The notes under the pieces: model-generated
Told to the model about the DNA's origin: nothing
The model's input: the letters and a program-made list of their open reading frames with translations, nothing else
The model's database searches: none
From: Heterobilharzia americana
Lineage: Eukaryota; Platyhelminthes; Trematoda; Strigeidida; Schistosomatidae
DNA length: 64,000 nt
Assembly: GCA_944470555.2 (NCBI GenBank)
Contig: OX104127.1
Location: 41,405,934 to 41,469,933 of the forward strand
Direction of reading: 5' to 3'
Translations under genes and position numbers: made by a program
Shown: piece by piece, positions 48,070 through 60,369 of the stretch
Position numbering within the stretch: the first letter of the stretch is position 1
Layout of the letters: every line of letters begins with the position of its first letter

Positions 48070-48700
48070 TAATAAGAATCAGTATTTATCATGGAGTGAA
48101 ATCAGTTGGAGAACCATTCAAGACATGGGAGCACTGGACAGCTGTTTCGTCTTTGTATGAGACTTGCGGCAATAAGCACCCACGACCATGCTAGGGATCG
48201 AACTCTGAGCCTTCAGATGTCATAGCGAATGCGTTAACCATTCAGCCACTGGGTAGGAGCCCAGTGGTTCACAGTTCACAACTCTTGTCAGTTCCCGATA
48301 TAGCGCCGAAAGTCTTCAGTTGGCATCGTAATCATTAGTGACAGGCTTCCAGATGGATATTTCGAAGTTATTATGTAAAGTTGTGACCTGTTGGGTAAAC
48401 CAGTCGGAAGGGAAGCGGATGCAGACTGAAAACCTTGGGTGATAGTCACGCTATATCATGAATTGAGAGTTGTGGACTGTGAACTGCTGGGCTCCAACTT
48501 CAGTGACTGATTGGTTAACGCGTTCGCCCTGAAGCCTGAAGGTTCTGAGTTCCAGCCCTGACCGGATCATGTGTGCGGGCTGCTGAGGAGCCCCATACTA
48601 GGACGAAACAGCTGTCCAGTGCTCTCGGGTTTGGAATGGTTCTCCAAATGATTTCACTCCATGATGAATACTACCTCAAAATTAAAAATACTCATTGACC
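48070..48700. mobile_element. 'T' fold-back element (two inverted tRNA-like arms, central loop)
   Basis: The left arm 48070-48320 (minus) and right arm 48425-48690 (plus) are inverted repeats. Each has a tRNA-like head (plus arm CAGTGACTGATTGGTTAACG with B-box-like GGTTCTGAGTTCCAGCCC). The loop at about 48330-48425 contains CTTCCAGATGGATAT and CAGTCGGAAG, which also occur in the loop of 62475-63145. Same overall layout in both. Confidence 0.78.
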
Positions 48701-48884
48701 TCAAATAACGATAAGAAGCGTTTGAAGCTCATGGGATTTTGAGATAATGAAGTTTGTACTCATGATTTCGTCTAGAATAACGATGAAAACTTCACGACTA
48801 AACCATCCAGCTCAGACAGCACAACACCCAAAACTTGGTAAATATAGTTCAGAATGTAAGTTGCTGATTTGAGTAAAATCGAGA

Positions 48885-49000
48885 TATGGTCAACAGATCA
48901 GTTGATAGAGTACCTGGCCAGTAACCTGAAGACAGCTACTTCAAATCCATCTGTGATTTGAATTTTCATTTCAACTTCAACCATCACCTCTTATCGAAAA
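48885..49000 (+). mobile_element. 'U' tRNA-like SINE remnant
   Basis: GATCAGTTGATAGAGTACC resembles the A-box part of the U family (60755-60775). CTACTTCAAATCCATCTG is a decayed B box, followed by the family tail TTTCAACTTCAACCATCACC. Confidence 0.55.
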
Positions 49001-49204
49001 TGTAAGTAGTCAATTCAATTTTCTTTGTTTCTTATGGACTTCACTAATGATTGCACGACAAAACTGTGAAGTTGTAACAAGTTTGACAGATACACCTTAC
49101 CATTATACAAACAAGGTTGCTATTTAAATTATTTTTGAAAAATGTAAAGATTTTGATCTTTTTCAACTATGGTATTAATTCATATGAGCTATTTAGCTCA
49201 GTAA

Positions 49205-49626
49205 CCTTGCCTGGTTAACTAGTCCACTAGTTACTAGCAGATCCTAAGCTCGGATAAAGAGGGAAGGTTGGGCATAGGGCTAGCAACCCTACCTCTTAAA
49301 ACCAATTTAGCCGCTAAAGAAACTTCAAGTCACAAAGTAAATATGAAAGCGTTTTCAAGAAACAACTTCAGACATACATCATCACAGCCACCACATACTC
49401 TCACTCAATACTGACACTGAAGATGGAGATGAGATGACCAGAATAATGTGAATAAGCAAGGAGGAACTCACTCTGGCTGGGTGGCTGACTGCCCACGAAC
49501 CAACGAGACAACAACCTATTGTCCAACGAATATGCAGAAGAAGGAAGTGGAGATGGATTGGATTGGATTTGAATGGATTGGGTATAGAGTGAGGAGACTA
49601 TTTGGGGACATCACTCATCAGGCCAC
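49205..49626 (+). mobile_element. RTE-like LINE copy R6a: 5' leader fused to 3' end
   Basis: Starts with the family 5' end (CCTTGCCTGGTTAACTAG). After about 140 bases of leader it jumps, near 49346 in an ATGAAA motif present at both break points, to the 3' region (ACTTCAGACATACATCATC). The whole endonuclease and RT are missing. It encodes the MNKQGGTHSGWVADCPRTNE stretch at 49448 and ends in GDITHQA at the start of a CTAC repeat. Confidence 0.82.
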
Positions 49627-49795
49627 CTACGTACGTACCTACCCACCTACCTACCTACCTACCTACCTACCACCCCACACCTACCTACCTACCTACCTAC
49701 ACACCTACCTACACAGCTACCTACCTACCTACACACCTACCTACACAGCTACCTACCTACCTACACAGCTAGCTAGCTAGCTACCTACCTACCTA
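49627..49795. repeat. CTAC-type microsatellite inside RTE sequence
   Basis: Imperfect CTAC/CTACC repeats with CACA, CAGC and TAGC variants. It lies between two RTE fragments, exactly where the downstream fragment would encode FTYLG (ACCTACCTAG), so it may have grown from that short native repeat. Confidence 0.85.
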
Positions 49796-50432
49796 GACAG
49801 CATCGTTTAAACTACAGACAGAGGTACAGGCACAGATGAGGATATCAGAAGCAGGGTCGGAAAGACAGCAAGACAGGCCTTCCTATATTAATCTGAAATC
49901 AGTGTGGAGATCTACTACACTCAGCATAAAGTGTAAACAGCATCCGGATTTTCAACAGCAATGTCAAGTTAGTGCTGTTATATGGTTGAGAAACCTGTCG
50001 CGTTACGAAAAGCATTTCCAACAAACCACACACATTCATCAACAGCCGCCTACGCTTGCTTGATACTGAATATCAGATGGTCAGAAAGAATAAGCAACAA
50101 AGAACTCCGGGAACAAACCAACGAGGCAAGAACCTATCACTCAACAAGTATGCTGAGAAAAAAAGTGGAGATGCATGGGATTGGATTGGGTATACACTGA
50201 AGAGGCCGATTAGGGACATCACACGTCAGGCCAGGTCATCGATTGGAATCGAAAGGGGAAACGACGAGTTGAGTGTCCCGGCTGAGGGTTACATGGAGCA
50301 GATCATGTAAGGAAGAAATGAAAGGTTGTTGGCAGTGATGTAGCCAGGTTGAGAAGACAGCAGAGAAGAGAGTGCACTGGCGACGTGCTACTGAAGCCAT
50401 ATGTTCCACTAGGAACCCAAGGGAAAAAAAAA
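49796..50432 (+). mobile_element. RTE-like LINE fragment R6b, RT end to 3' terminus
   Basis: From GACAGCATCG (STTDRGTG-type block) through KTARQAFLY near 49860 and GYTLKRPIRDITRQA near 50190 to the family 3' end and an A-rich AAT tail at about 50418-50438. It follows R6a across the microsatellite in the same orientation. Confidence 0.8.
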
Positions 50433-50438
50433 TAATAA

Positions 50439-51403
50439 TGCACTGACATTAGCTAGATAGTGGTCACCGCGTACAATGAACTGACGAAGTTTGGAAGTAA
50501 CGGCTTTTAAGTTTGAATCCAGTAACCGCACTGATTATAAGGTTCGAAAACTCTAAGTTTAACTTTGTATAAATTAAGAGTTGCGTACTATTTAAATTTC
50601 GTAGACTTTGATTTAATAACCATTGAGTGTTTTATAGTCATCACGGTTTCTCAGTCTAGTACTAATCAATAACCGAAACTACCTACAAATAACTTTCTCA
50701 TACTCAAGACATTTTAATAGTGGTCTACTTTTTCACATTTAATATGTCTATCGCATTTTTTATTTTATTGCTTCATACTTCTCAAGTTTGAATGTTCTAG
50801 AATTCTAATGACGTGAAAGGTTGTCAGAAAAGTACTTCTCTAGACAAATTTCTTGAACACGACGCGTAAAACTCAAATCTTGTACGGAAACAATTAGTTA
50901 CTATGACAGTATCATTTTGTATTATCTGGGTGTTGGTTATTTTGACCTGATATGGTGTGATATAGTCTGTGTACTGATTCTGTTCGTAAACAGTGTGCCT
51001 AATTCCTAAATTGATACAATTAGACTGAATAAGAAAACTGTTGCAGCAGTGATATCATTTCCAAATCATTGTTTACATACAAGTTAGTGTGACAGCTAAA
51101 AATAGTATCAGTGTGGTTGATAATTTATCTTCACTCAATAACCAATATTGTGCTGTTCCTGATTCTCACACCATATTTGTATCAGCTGACCGTCTTGATT
51201 TGATATTGACGCATTGTTTGTAAGAACCAGACTAGCATATGAACAGGAAAGGCTTAATACTGTAATAATATAACATTATGAAAAAGTATTTGAACATAAA
51301 TTGAATAACCTGTTGACTGCTAGGGTTTAACGGGAACTCAGAAAAATTCTAATAAGATTATCTAAAGTTGACTCAACAAGTCCTTAACTTTCAAGGAGCG
51401 ATG
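50439..51403. other. no gene recognised
   Basis: AT-rich sequence. Nothing recognised. Confidence 0.45.
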
Positions 51404-51955
51404 GCGGCCTGTTTGAACCCTGGGCTACCAAAATTATCCATCAAACAATTTTATCGAATTCTCTCTCTTCAATTTCTTTTAATCATTTCAATATGTCCTT
51501 TGAATGTATCATTTATTCTCACACATTTTTAAACTGCTTACAACTCTCCATTTCTCAAGTGACTAACAAAGCAAAGAAAAATGTTACGTTATATAGAAAT
51601 GAACTTCTCGGTGCAAAATATTACATCATATTTCTATCCATCATATGCTTGCTTAGCTTGACTTGTAGATTTTCATACTATCTGAATGAATAGCCAACAC
51701 CAACATTAAGCTAACATTTCTGTTGATTCTTCATTGTGTACCAGATGCTCATCCGAAACTAGCTGGCTATTTCACATTATTAGTTTGAATACTGTAATTA
51801 TTAGCATCATTCTGATGGGATAAGCGTTTTGTCTGAAAGTATTGTTGTTGGAGTGAATTTGTTGAAAAATTACATGCTGGGAATTCCATAATGTCATATA
51901 TATTGTTTGGAATGGGGCGACTATTACGATTAATATTATTATTACCTTCACCGTT
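51404..51955 (+). repeat. unclassified ~550-bp repeat, copy 1
   Basis: Nearly identical to 61935-62465 in direct orientation. It contains an open frame on plus (51493-51693) ending YYIIFLSIICLLSLTCRFSY, a hydrophobic stretch, then YLNE and a stop, kept in both copies. On its right it runs into ATT- and TAC-rich simple repeats in both copies, as retroposed ends often do. Not a recognised family. The frame may be chance. Confidence 0.8.
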
Positions 51956-51956
51956 A

Positions 51957-51957
51957 T

Positions 51958-52027
<70 letters not shown>
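51957..52027. repeat. (TAC)n microsatellite
   Basis: About 70 bases of near-perfect TAC repeats between the unclassified repeat and an RTE fragment. Confidence 0.92.
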
Positions 52028-52033
52028 GCTACT

Positions 52034-54368
52034 ACAATAAATAACGCAGATCAAGAGAAGAAGTAGGAATTCTACAGACAACTGCAATCAGTAATAGACA
52101 AGACCCCACTACAGATGGCGACATCAAAATCATAATGGGTAGGGTGACATGAATGCCAAACTGGGAGGGAACAACACAGGAAAGAGAAACAATCATGGGT
52201 CGGGAAGCACTCGTGAAGTGATGAATGAGAATGAAGAAGTGTTTTACAGATTCTGCTCATTCAACAATTTGCCAGTTGGAGGCAATGTATACAAACACAA
52301 CGATAGACAAAAAGCAAGCGACGTGGATTTCACCAGACACCAGGACACACTACATCAAAAATCAGACCGACTTCATCTCAATGTGAAGAAAGTGGAGACG
52401 CAGCCAGCCTACTAGACACAAGATCAGATCAAGAAGGGGAGCAGATGTACGTAGATTCACACCACCCACTGTCTAGTGCAAGGAACCTGCCTTCAAAATC
52501 AAGAAGAAAGTCTTCACAGAAGTTGGTGATATACGACGGTTCCAGTTGAACACCCAGAACAGAAACTTAAATGGAGGACGAAACTACAAAAGGCATCTTC
52601 ACGTCAGCTATCAGGACAAAATGGGAGACATTGTGCCACATCCCTGATGGATCGGACGTGGAAGAACACTAGAACTCTTTGAAAGAGATGTGGAAAGAAA
52701 CCGGCATAACCGTATCAGGAGGGAAAAGGAAACAAGACAAGGAGTGGATCTCGACGGACACATGGAAGCTGATAGAGCAAGAAGAAGAAGATAGTGAAGC
52801 AGAAGGTGAGCTAGTGTAAGGATGCACAACGAAAAGAAGGACTGAGTACAACGTATAAAACACTGGACAAAGAAGGGGGAAGAGTGCATGCAAAGACTAA
52901 AGACACTTCTACGAAACACTGACAAGTGAAGCAGAGCAGACTGCAGGTAGGAGAGACCTGACAACATTGTATCAAATAACCAGGTTACTCTCTAGGAGGA
53001 AAGAGATCAACACAGATGAAACCAATGAGAGATAATGAAGGAAACTTAGTTACCAAAGAGGAGAAACAGTGGGCTGACCACTTCAAAAAGCTACTGAATC
53101 GACCACCACTAACACCTGCAACTCGTCTAGAAATACCACCAGCAGCCCAGCTACAGAACTACCAGTGAACACAGGCCCTGTGACAAGAGCCAAAGTCCTG
53201 AATGCCATAAAACTTCTGAAATTCGGGAAAGCAGGAGGACCATATGGAATTCCTCCAAAAGCACTGAATACAGCTGCAGAAACAACAGCGGACATGCTCA
53301 TACAACACCACTACAGAAGAAGGTTTGGAAGGAAGGAAGGAAAGGTACCTGCTTATTGATTGTAGGAAGGGCTATCTTGTCAAACTCCCAAACAAGGGAA
53401 ACCTAAGCCTTTCCAAGAACTGGGAGGAATTATGCTCTTGTCCACCCCAACCAAAATATTAAGCCGCCTACTATCACCCATCATCTTCTTGATTGTGGTC
53501 GACTGGACTCGATCATGCAGCAGACCATGAGGAGTGAGAAGAGGGGCATACGCTGACTGGACTAGTGAAAAGACCCCAGAAGAAGATTTGGATTTCTCCA
53601 ACGATGATGATTTATGTCTAGTGTCTTGTGGCACAAACTCGAAAATCTATAGGTGAAAACTAACAAGTTGACAGTAGAGGTGAGGCAGAGGAGTGAAGAT
53701 GGAACTTCAAGTAAATGTAGAGAAGACAGAGGTGGTGAAGATAACCAACAAACATCATCATCAACAACAACAAGCACCAATCACCATCAATAGGAGAAAT
53801 CTAAACACAGTTGTCTCTCACCTACCCACCAACATAAGCAGCATCGTTACAACTACACTCAACACATGCACTGATGAGAACGTCAAAGCCAGCATCAGAA
53901 AGACAACAAGACAGGCCTTCCTGCACTACTCTCAAATAAACAGTGTGCAGATCTACTGCACCACCCTGCACTCCACTCCAATCCAATTCACTCCACTCCA
54001 CTCAGCATAAAGCGTGAACAACATCCGAATTTTCAACACTAATTCAGTCAAGTAAGTCAGTGCTTCTTTCTATGTGATGGTTGAGAGACTTGGCGGGGCA
54101 TTATGAAAAGCATTTCCAACAAAAAACTTCAGACATACATCATCAACAGCCACCACATACGCCCACTCAATGCTGACACTGGAGATCAGATGGCCAGAAT
54201 AATAAGAATAAACAGGGAGGAATTCTGGCTGACTGGCGATGAACCAAAGAGACAAGAACCTTTCGTCCAACAAATATGCAGAAGAAATTGGAGATGGATT
54301 GGGTATAGAGTGAGGAGACCATTCGGGGACATCACACACCAGGCCAGGGCGTCGAGTGGAACCATGTT
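52034..54368 (+). mobile_element. RTE-like LINE copy R7, longest coding span
   Basis: From the mid endonuclease (GCAGATCAAGAGAAGAAG near 52048, compare R3 27412) through SDRLHLNVKKVE near 52355, the pre-RT linker, LLNRPPLTPATRLEI near 53090, AKVLNAIKLLKFGKAGGPYG then IPPKALNTAAETTADML (53190-53300, RT entry), the palm region and VEKTEVVKITNKHH near 53720, to GYRVRRPFGDITHQARA near 54300. Many frameshifts. It stops at 54368 without the normal 3' end, unusual for a LINE, so the right edge is a later break. The leader is also missing. Confidence 0.85.
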
Positions 54369-54934
54369 GATTTAAAAATCTTTCGTCAGCAAATTTACAA
54401 TTTTTATTTTATCTTTTACTCTGTTTCCCTCATTGACGGAGTTTCTTTCTGTCCTAAAAAGGAAGTTGTACTCTTTTGATACAAATTTGTAAATTTATTT
54501 GAAGTGAAATAAAACTTCTTGTGATTGAAATTAAAACGAAGACCTGAAGTGGTAGGATATTAGCAACCGGTTTAAATCCTACTAAAAAAATATGGTTTCA
54601 TTAAGACCGGTTTCATATATTTTGATCAACAAATAAAGCTTTTCAGTGACTACACTACTTATTTGAATTTCAACTACTGTTAAGAGAACACCAAAAGTAA
54701 GTAAATTAGTCTATTCGGTAAAAGAAATCCAGAACTCCAGTAGACCCATAAATGTATCTGTTGCTCATTAGTGTGTGTACAACTATTAGAATAAAAACTC
54801 TGTACAGCATGAACAACAAGAAAACACGTAAAACAAACTAATATAACAACATTGAGCAAGTATAAAAGTGACATAAAGAGGAGAAAGAAAAGACGACATC
54901 AGATAAGAAAGCGGACTATAAAATTAGCAGTTTC
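54369..54934. other. no recognised feature
   Basis: AT-rich spacer between two RTE fragments. Confidence 0.4.
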
Positions 54935-54945
54935 AAGGATATATG

Positions 54946-55276
54946 CAAGCAACAAGGAGCTCTGGGAACAAACCAACCAAGAACCTATCACTCAACAAAT
55001 ATGTAGAAGGAAGTGGAGATGGATTGGGCATACACTGAGAAAGCCGATTGGGGACATCACGTGTCAGGCACTCGAGTGGAATCCCCATGGGAAATGACGA
55101 GTTGGGTGTCCGAGGTGAGGGTGACATGGAGGAGATGGTGCGAGGAGGAAATGAGAGGTTGTGGGCTGTCGTGGAGCCAGGTTCAAAAGACTTTGGAGAA
55201 CAGAGTTCACTGGAGACGTGCTACTGAATCTCTATGTTCCATTAGGAACCCAAGGGACTAATAATAATAATAATAA
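54946..55276 (+). mobile_element. RTE-like LINE copy R8, 3' end only, 11-bp TSD
   Basis: 331 bases with the 3'-terminal block ([20 protein letters not shown] near 55028) and an AAT tail (55258-55276). Perfect flanking repeat AAGGATATATG at 54935-54945 and 55277-55287. A classic 5'-truncated insertion. Confidence 0.92.
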
Positions 55277-55579
55277 AAGGATATATGTAAAAAGTTCCTA
55301 ATTTTTACTTATTGAAAATAGAAGAAAGGAGAAAACTGCAGGATGATCACAACTAGTTTCAATTCTGAGTCATTCCTGATAACTCTTCAAGCCTCTTAGT
55401 AACATCATCTCTCAGACTTTATACAAGGAATGCTGAGACACTGACGGATGTAATGATCTTTAATCCTGTGTCACTCATCTGTTTTTCCCACGCAGTCCTA
55501 CTGCAAGCAAGCAGTGAACGAAATTCTCAAGAACACTGCCACTAACTGACGATTCGAGAGAAGGGTTCTGCTAAAAAAA

Positions 55580-57190
55580 ACCGAAGACAGCCCTAACATC
55601 GAGTAATATAGTGGTCGTTAGCTTGTAATATATATCAACGCTGTTTAAGCATCTGATAGGCGGTGAACACATGATTAATGAATTCACGATCTGAAATCCC
55701 CTTCCCAGTTCAGTTTTTTCGTGCAGATTACAGAGTCTGTGTAGAATGATGACAGCCAGTATTTTCTGTGCTACTGGTAGCAGACCGATATCCCCATGAT
55801 TATTGCATAACTTATATAGACCCTTTTATGAAAGATGGGGACAACGATGACACCACTTCAGGTTGCTGAAACATCCTCAACTTTCTATATCTTCTCAAAC
55901 AATGTCATCAGTTTCCCGATGGACAGTCTAACCTTATTCCTTAAAAAGAACTGAAGGTAAGTTGTTTGGAATAAGTGCCTCACAGCACCCCAGTACTTGG
56001 ACTTCTTTCTGGATTTTTTATTCTTTAGGTAGCTCAGTTCTGACTTACCATGAAGAATAAGAGTCTGAGATTGTTGTTCTTGAAGTAGCAAGCCATCGAA
56101 ATTGCCTTTTGAAATGCCTCGCCTAGCGTTTCAAGTATCTACTAAAGCCATTGGTCGACGTATCTTCTGATGCATAGACCGTGTTACACATTCCAGGCTT
56201 TATGCTACAGGTGTTTTGGATGGGCTGGGATAGCTTCTGACTAATACCAGATATAGCTGTTACTCCCATCTCCCTTCACTGGAATGATCACCAAAAAAAG
56301 CAGTTTCTACGTAGGTGTTGCTAAGCCGTCGCTTAAGGGACTCATGGACACCGTAGTGCTCATTTCCCCCCATAAAAAACCAACGGGCGTCAAGAACGTG
56401 CGAGGAACTCATGGGGCCTAAGTGTTTATTGCTGAGGCATCCTTCCCAATAGCAGGCAGCTTTATCTTGCAAGCGTAGCTAGCGTCCGTTCATACTTTCT
56501 GAGGATTCAGTATTTAGCGTTGAATCTAGCTTGACTTATTGTTGATTCTTTATACTGGGTGCAACGAAGATGTTTACATTGACCTGTCCAAGGTAAAGAC
56601 TCTTATGACCAATAAAATTCAAGATGAGATCAACGCACACTAAAGCGTTATCACAGTCAAAACACTGACTCCAGAAGGGATGTCAGTCTAGAATGCACCC
56701 TCTCCAGCGGTAGCGAACTACAATGTGATTAGTGTGAGTTCATGTTCTAATGACAAAGCAAGGATACCGGCGAGCTCGACAGAAATAGCTGTGTTGAAAG
56801 TTGATGCTGGTTAGGAACAGGTTATGATCGACACAAAGTTGAACACTACGATCCCGGTTGCCTAACCTGAGGACAGATAATCTGTGTTAATCATATAAAT
56901 AACTTCTTCCTGATGTTACTTCTAATCCTTGATTCTTCTTCTGGACAATATTCATCCCTAACTTTTATTTGATTGTAGACAGCCAACCTGTGCACTGAAT
57001 TCCCCAGCCAACTCTGTTACATCTATCAGGAGCACTTGACGTAGAGGGCCAGACGTGATGGTGAAACTCCTCCTTAGCTGTGTCTGGGCTGCAGTCCCTA
57101 AGTGCATAGACAAAGTTGATAGACACATCATTTTCCGTACCAGTTACTCTTTATTCTGATGGGACCTTCGAACCTAATAGCACACAAAAG
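55580..57190 (-). mobile_element. LINE-X copy: endonuclease to RT entry, decayed
   Basis: Minus strand in order: PDTAKEEFHHHVWPS near 57080, GNRDRSVQLCVDHNLFLTSI near 56840 (endonuclease), HTNHIVVRYRWRGC near 56710, DNALVCVDL near 56650, DKAACYWEGCLSNKHL near 56460, then the linker 56091-55885 (RKKSKYWGAV, RLSIGKLMTLFEK) and RT entry HGDIGLLPVAQKILAVIILH near 55790. Many stops. It matches the order of the better preserved endonuclease at 8925-10170. Confidence 0.75.
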
Positions 57191-58689
57191 ACTGTTATTC
57201 TGGATTCAGTCGGTACCAAGTGCAACACTGACACCAGCAGGGACGGAAACAGATACAACAAGGTGTCTCAATAAGAGCATGATAAAGACACTTAATCACG
57301 GGATAGTTGTGAGATATTGCACTGAAGTACAGGTTTTGAAAGAAACTACTTAGTGGCTTAAAACGAAATAGACAAACTGAAACGTAAATTATAAAGGAGT
57401 AGTTAAGTTAAGGGGGTGCCAACAAAATAATAAAATACAAAAAAAATGTATCATAACAACCATGAAATGATACTAAGTTAAGTGATTGTATATACAGTTT
57501 GTAATATAGTTAATTTGAGTGGTCGTAAGTGCTTTGAAGTCTTCATTGTAAGTACCGTTTCATGGTTTGCATGAGACCTAATATAATGCTTGAATACCCA
57601 GGTCAAAAAAGTGGTTGTCCTGAGGATCCACTTTCTGAGCCTTTGAGTTAGAATATATTCTCAAAGCCATGAAGTAATACCAGATGTTGCATCTTTAAAG
57701 TTGCTGGCGAAGGAATAGGTTCACACGTCATTCATTCATTCTAGATCCTGCAGCGCATGAGCAAAGTCGGTTTAGAACCGAAATTTTCAGACCCCATAAG
57801 TGGATTTTTGTATCCACTGATTCTGTGATAAGGGTAGGACACTTACTTTCCTACTTGGAGGCAGTATGTAGGACCTCTTTTCCATAAGATACGAATGCAT
57901 GACCGTACAACAGCATTTGCAGAGGAAGAATGAACTCATCCAGGCATCAGCTATACCAGGGCATTTACATGACATATGTTGGAAATGACCAAGACACAAG
58001 ATAATGTGATGTTAAAATCTGTGGATCATGACTCAGTTTTTCTCAGGGCTAGAGTAAGACCGAATACCGTCTTGACTAACCGCTTCCAACGCTGGATTAC
58101 TTTGAAGAACAGGTGTTCAAGTAGTAGACAAGAAGATACTGAATAATGGTCGAGTTCTATCTATCAAATCACGTAATGCGACAACAGTAGATGTTGCTAA
58201 AAAGTCAAAACACGGACAGAATCTAACGTAACTGTATAGTAGTCAAAGTTGCTACGTTTCATATGAAAATGATACCGGAGACAGAAAAACTAAAAACATG
58301 CAAAATATATCAGAAAGATTGAAAAAAGTGAAAGGTGAAAATAAGAGCAGTAAAAAGAACCAAAGTATTAAATCATAGGATTTTCAATATTTATGTGGAC
58401 AACATAGACTCTTCTGTATCACTGCAATCAGTTCTACACTATATCGCATAGATTATCTAATTATTGATTTCGGTTATATCTTTGACAAGAGAAAAGGAGC
58501 CTTTAAGGTTGAAACTGAGAAATAGGGACTTGAGAGATTCGATCAATGTATTGCTCCGTTTTCTTTCAGCATTTTTTATGAAGCCTAATTCCAACCCAGT
58601 CATCATAGCCAATCAGCTTAAGTGGTTTTTCGTCATGCTTAATATTAGTTCTAGGCACCTCAGGCAATAAAGGTTAGAAGCCCAGTCCT
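57191..58689. other. no gene recognised; possible LINE scraps
   Basis: AT-rich. A short stretch near 58020-58060 reads DHDSVFLRARV on plus, recalling the SDHALVRARI end of a LINE endonuclease, but no neighbouring blocks support it. Confidence 0.35.
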
Positions 58690-59640
58690 GTGATTTTCTT
58701 TCTTTGTATATTTATCTACATCCGGTTTCCTTGCTGCTCTCATAATGATTACACAACAGATTGGAAATGTTACGAATACAATGGTATATACCTATTCCAA
58801 TCTCCTTCATATGTACTGGCTACGTTTCACTATCATACAGTAGGTTAGAGTAGATCGGTGAATATCGCACTAAGTCTGTGATATTATTATTATTAGTCCC
58901 TTGGGTTCCTAGTGGAACATAGGGCTTCAGTAGCACGCCTCCAGTGACCTCTGTTCTCTGAGATCTTTTGAACCTGGTCCCACGACAGCCCAGAAGCTCT
59001 CATTTCCTCCTCGCACGACCTCCTCCATGTCACCCTCGGACGTCCAACTCGTCGCTTCCCAAGTCTGTGATAACTATTCGAATATTTCGCCTTCATCGTA
59101 AGTGAAGTAAGTTGCTGAAGGCAAATCAAGGCTTTCATATTTTTGCAAATATGTAGTTGGTAAAAGGTGATACAGCATTTTGGTGATAATTGTTTGGTAT
59201 TCTCCGAGCTTGAAATATTCACCACTAGGCTAGGTGACTTCATCAGCATTTGCTTCATATATGGACACCAAACAATTATCGACCTCATTCTGAGCTACGA
59301 ATTTTCTCTACCAGCTCACAGCTTCTTATCCAGGTGAAGTGGCCTTACTACTTCCATCCCTATTGTTAAAGTGAGTAGCTGCATACAGAGGCTCTGAAAA
59401 AGCAATTTTCATCTACGATGTAAGAAATGAACCATTAACGGTCTCAATTTGTTACTCAAAGTGCCTGTCAGTGCCTCCTTTTACCAGAATTGTATTATCT
59501 ACATACTCTGACCCCTTCAAGGAATTTGGAACGGTATAAACGACTACTGGGAAATCTTACCAGTAAAGTTGATAAACATAGTTCTACCCTAACCTCAGAG
59601 ACAACTCGCTGTAGGCTTTGAAACGACCATTAGTGCTCAA
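58690..59640 (-). mobile_element. LINE-X RT C-terminal part, interrupted by an RTE insertion
   Basis: Minus strand: YVDNTILVKGGTDRHF near 59500 (decayed catalytic YADD block), and after the interruption YSNLLYDSETWPVHMKEI near 58830 (compare LLYSCETWSLKVEDI in the other copies). The RTE fragment R9 sits inside at 58883-59060 with a target-site duplication, so LINE-X was already there when R9 landed. Confidence 0.68.
58883..59060 (-). mobile_element. RTE-like LINE copy R9, 178-bp 3' end, 11-bp TSD, nested
   Basis: Minus strand: GKRRVGRPRVTWRRSCEEEM (59060-58995) and LSWDQVQKISENRGHWRRAT then EALCSTRNPRD, ending in an ATT tail (read on plus) at 58883-58894. This is the best preserved RTE C-terminus in the window. 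Perfect direct repeat AAGTCTGTGAT at 58872-58882 and 59061-59071. Confidence 0.95.
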
Positions 59641-60369
59641 GTAACCAACACTATCAGTACTATTTAAATGAGGGACATCTTCGTAAAACTTATTATTCGA
59701 AGAAATCAGATATCACTTTAAGATAGAGAAATGAGGCTTTTCAATCAAGCAGAAGATTACTACTAATATTCTGAACGAATTTTTGTTAGAATAGTGAAAA
59801 ATATCATTCCTAAATGATAGTGAATAAGTCAAACGATAAATGTTTTGTTGACAGAGGCCTAGTTACATAATTACAATAATGATTGTGATATATTTTCTAC
59901 AAATGAATCCTATCTAATTCATAGGGAGACAATTAAAAGCATAGAAGAAGTAGTGTTACATAACTCATCAAGAAACGTATGATAAACTTAACTGATACTT
60001 TATTATTTGTTCAGAGCACTTTTGAGTGTTTACAAATTAAATTATATGAAAGAACGAAATTTCCAATTCACTTAAGGCAATTAATTTTGTCTATTATACT
60101 CTTTATCAGTAAATTTGAACGTTAACTAAATCAGGTGCTTGACTGTCTTAACAAATTTATCAGGTCAAGTTTCTATTTTTACTTTCCAACTGCTTTTATA
60201 ATCTATTTACGGTTCATCTACTCATAAAGTATAACAAAATTCTTTTAGTTATCAGTACTATTTTTATTTTGTTAATCAGTTTATTCAGTAAATAATTACA
60301 CTAACATACTACTCATATTGGATTCTAAATATGTCAGCTCACTGTCATAATTTTAAGTAAATATATAAA
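59641..60369. other. no gene recognised
   Basis: AT-rich sequence. Nothing recognised. Confidence 0.45.

Noticed and set aside
58020..58060. Plus-strand LINE endonuclease end (DHDSVFLRARV)
   Set aside because: An isolated short match without neighbouring endonuclease blocks; kept only as a note in the gap entry.
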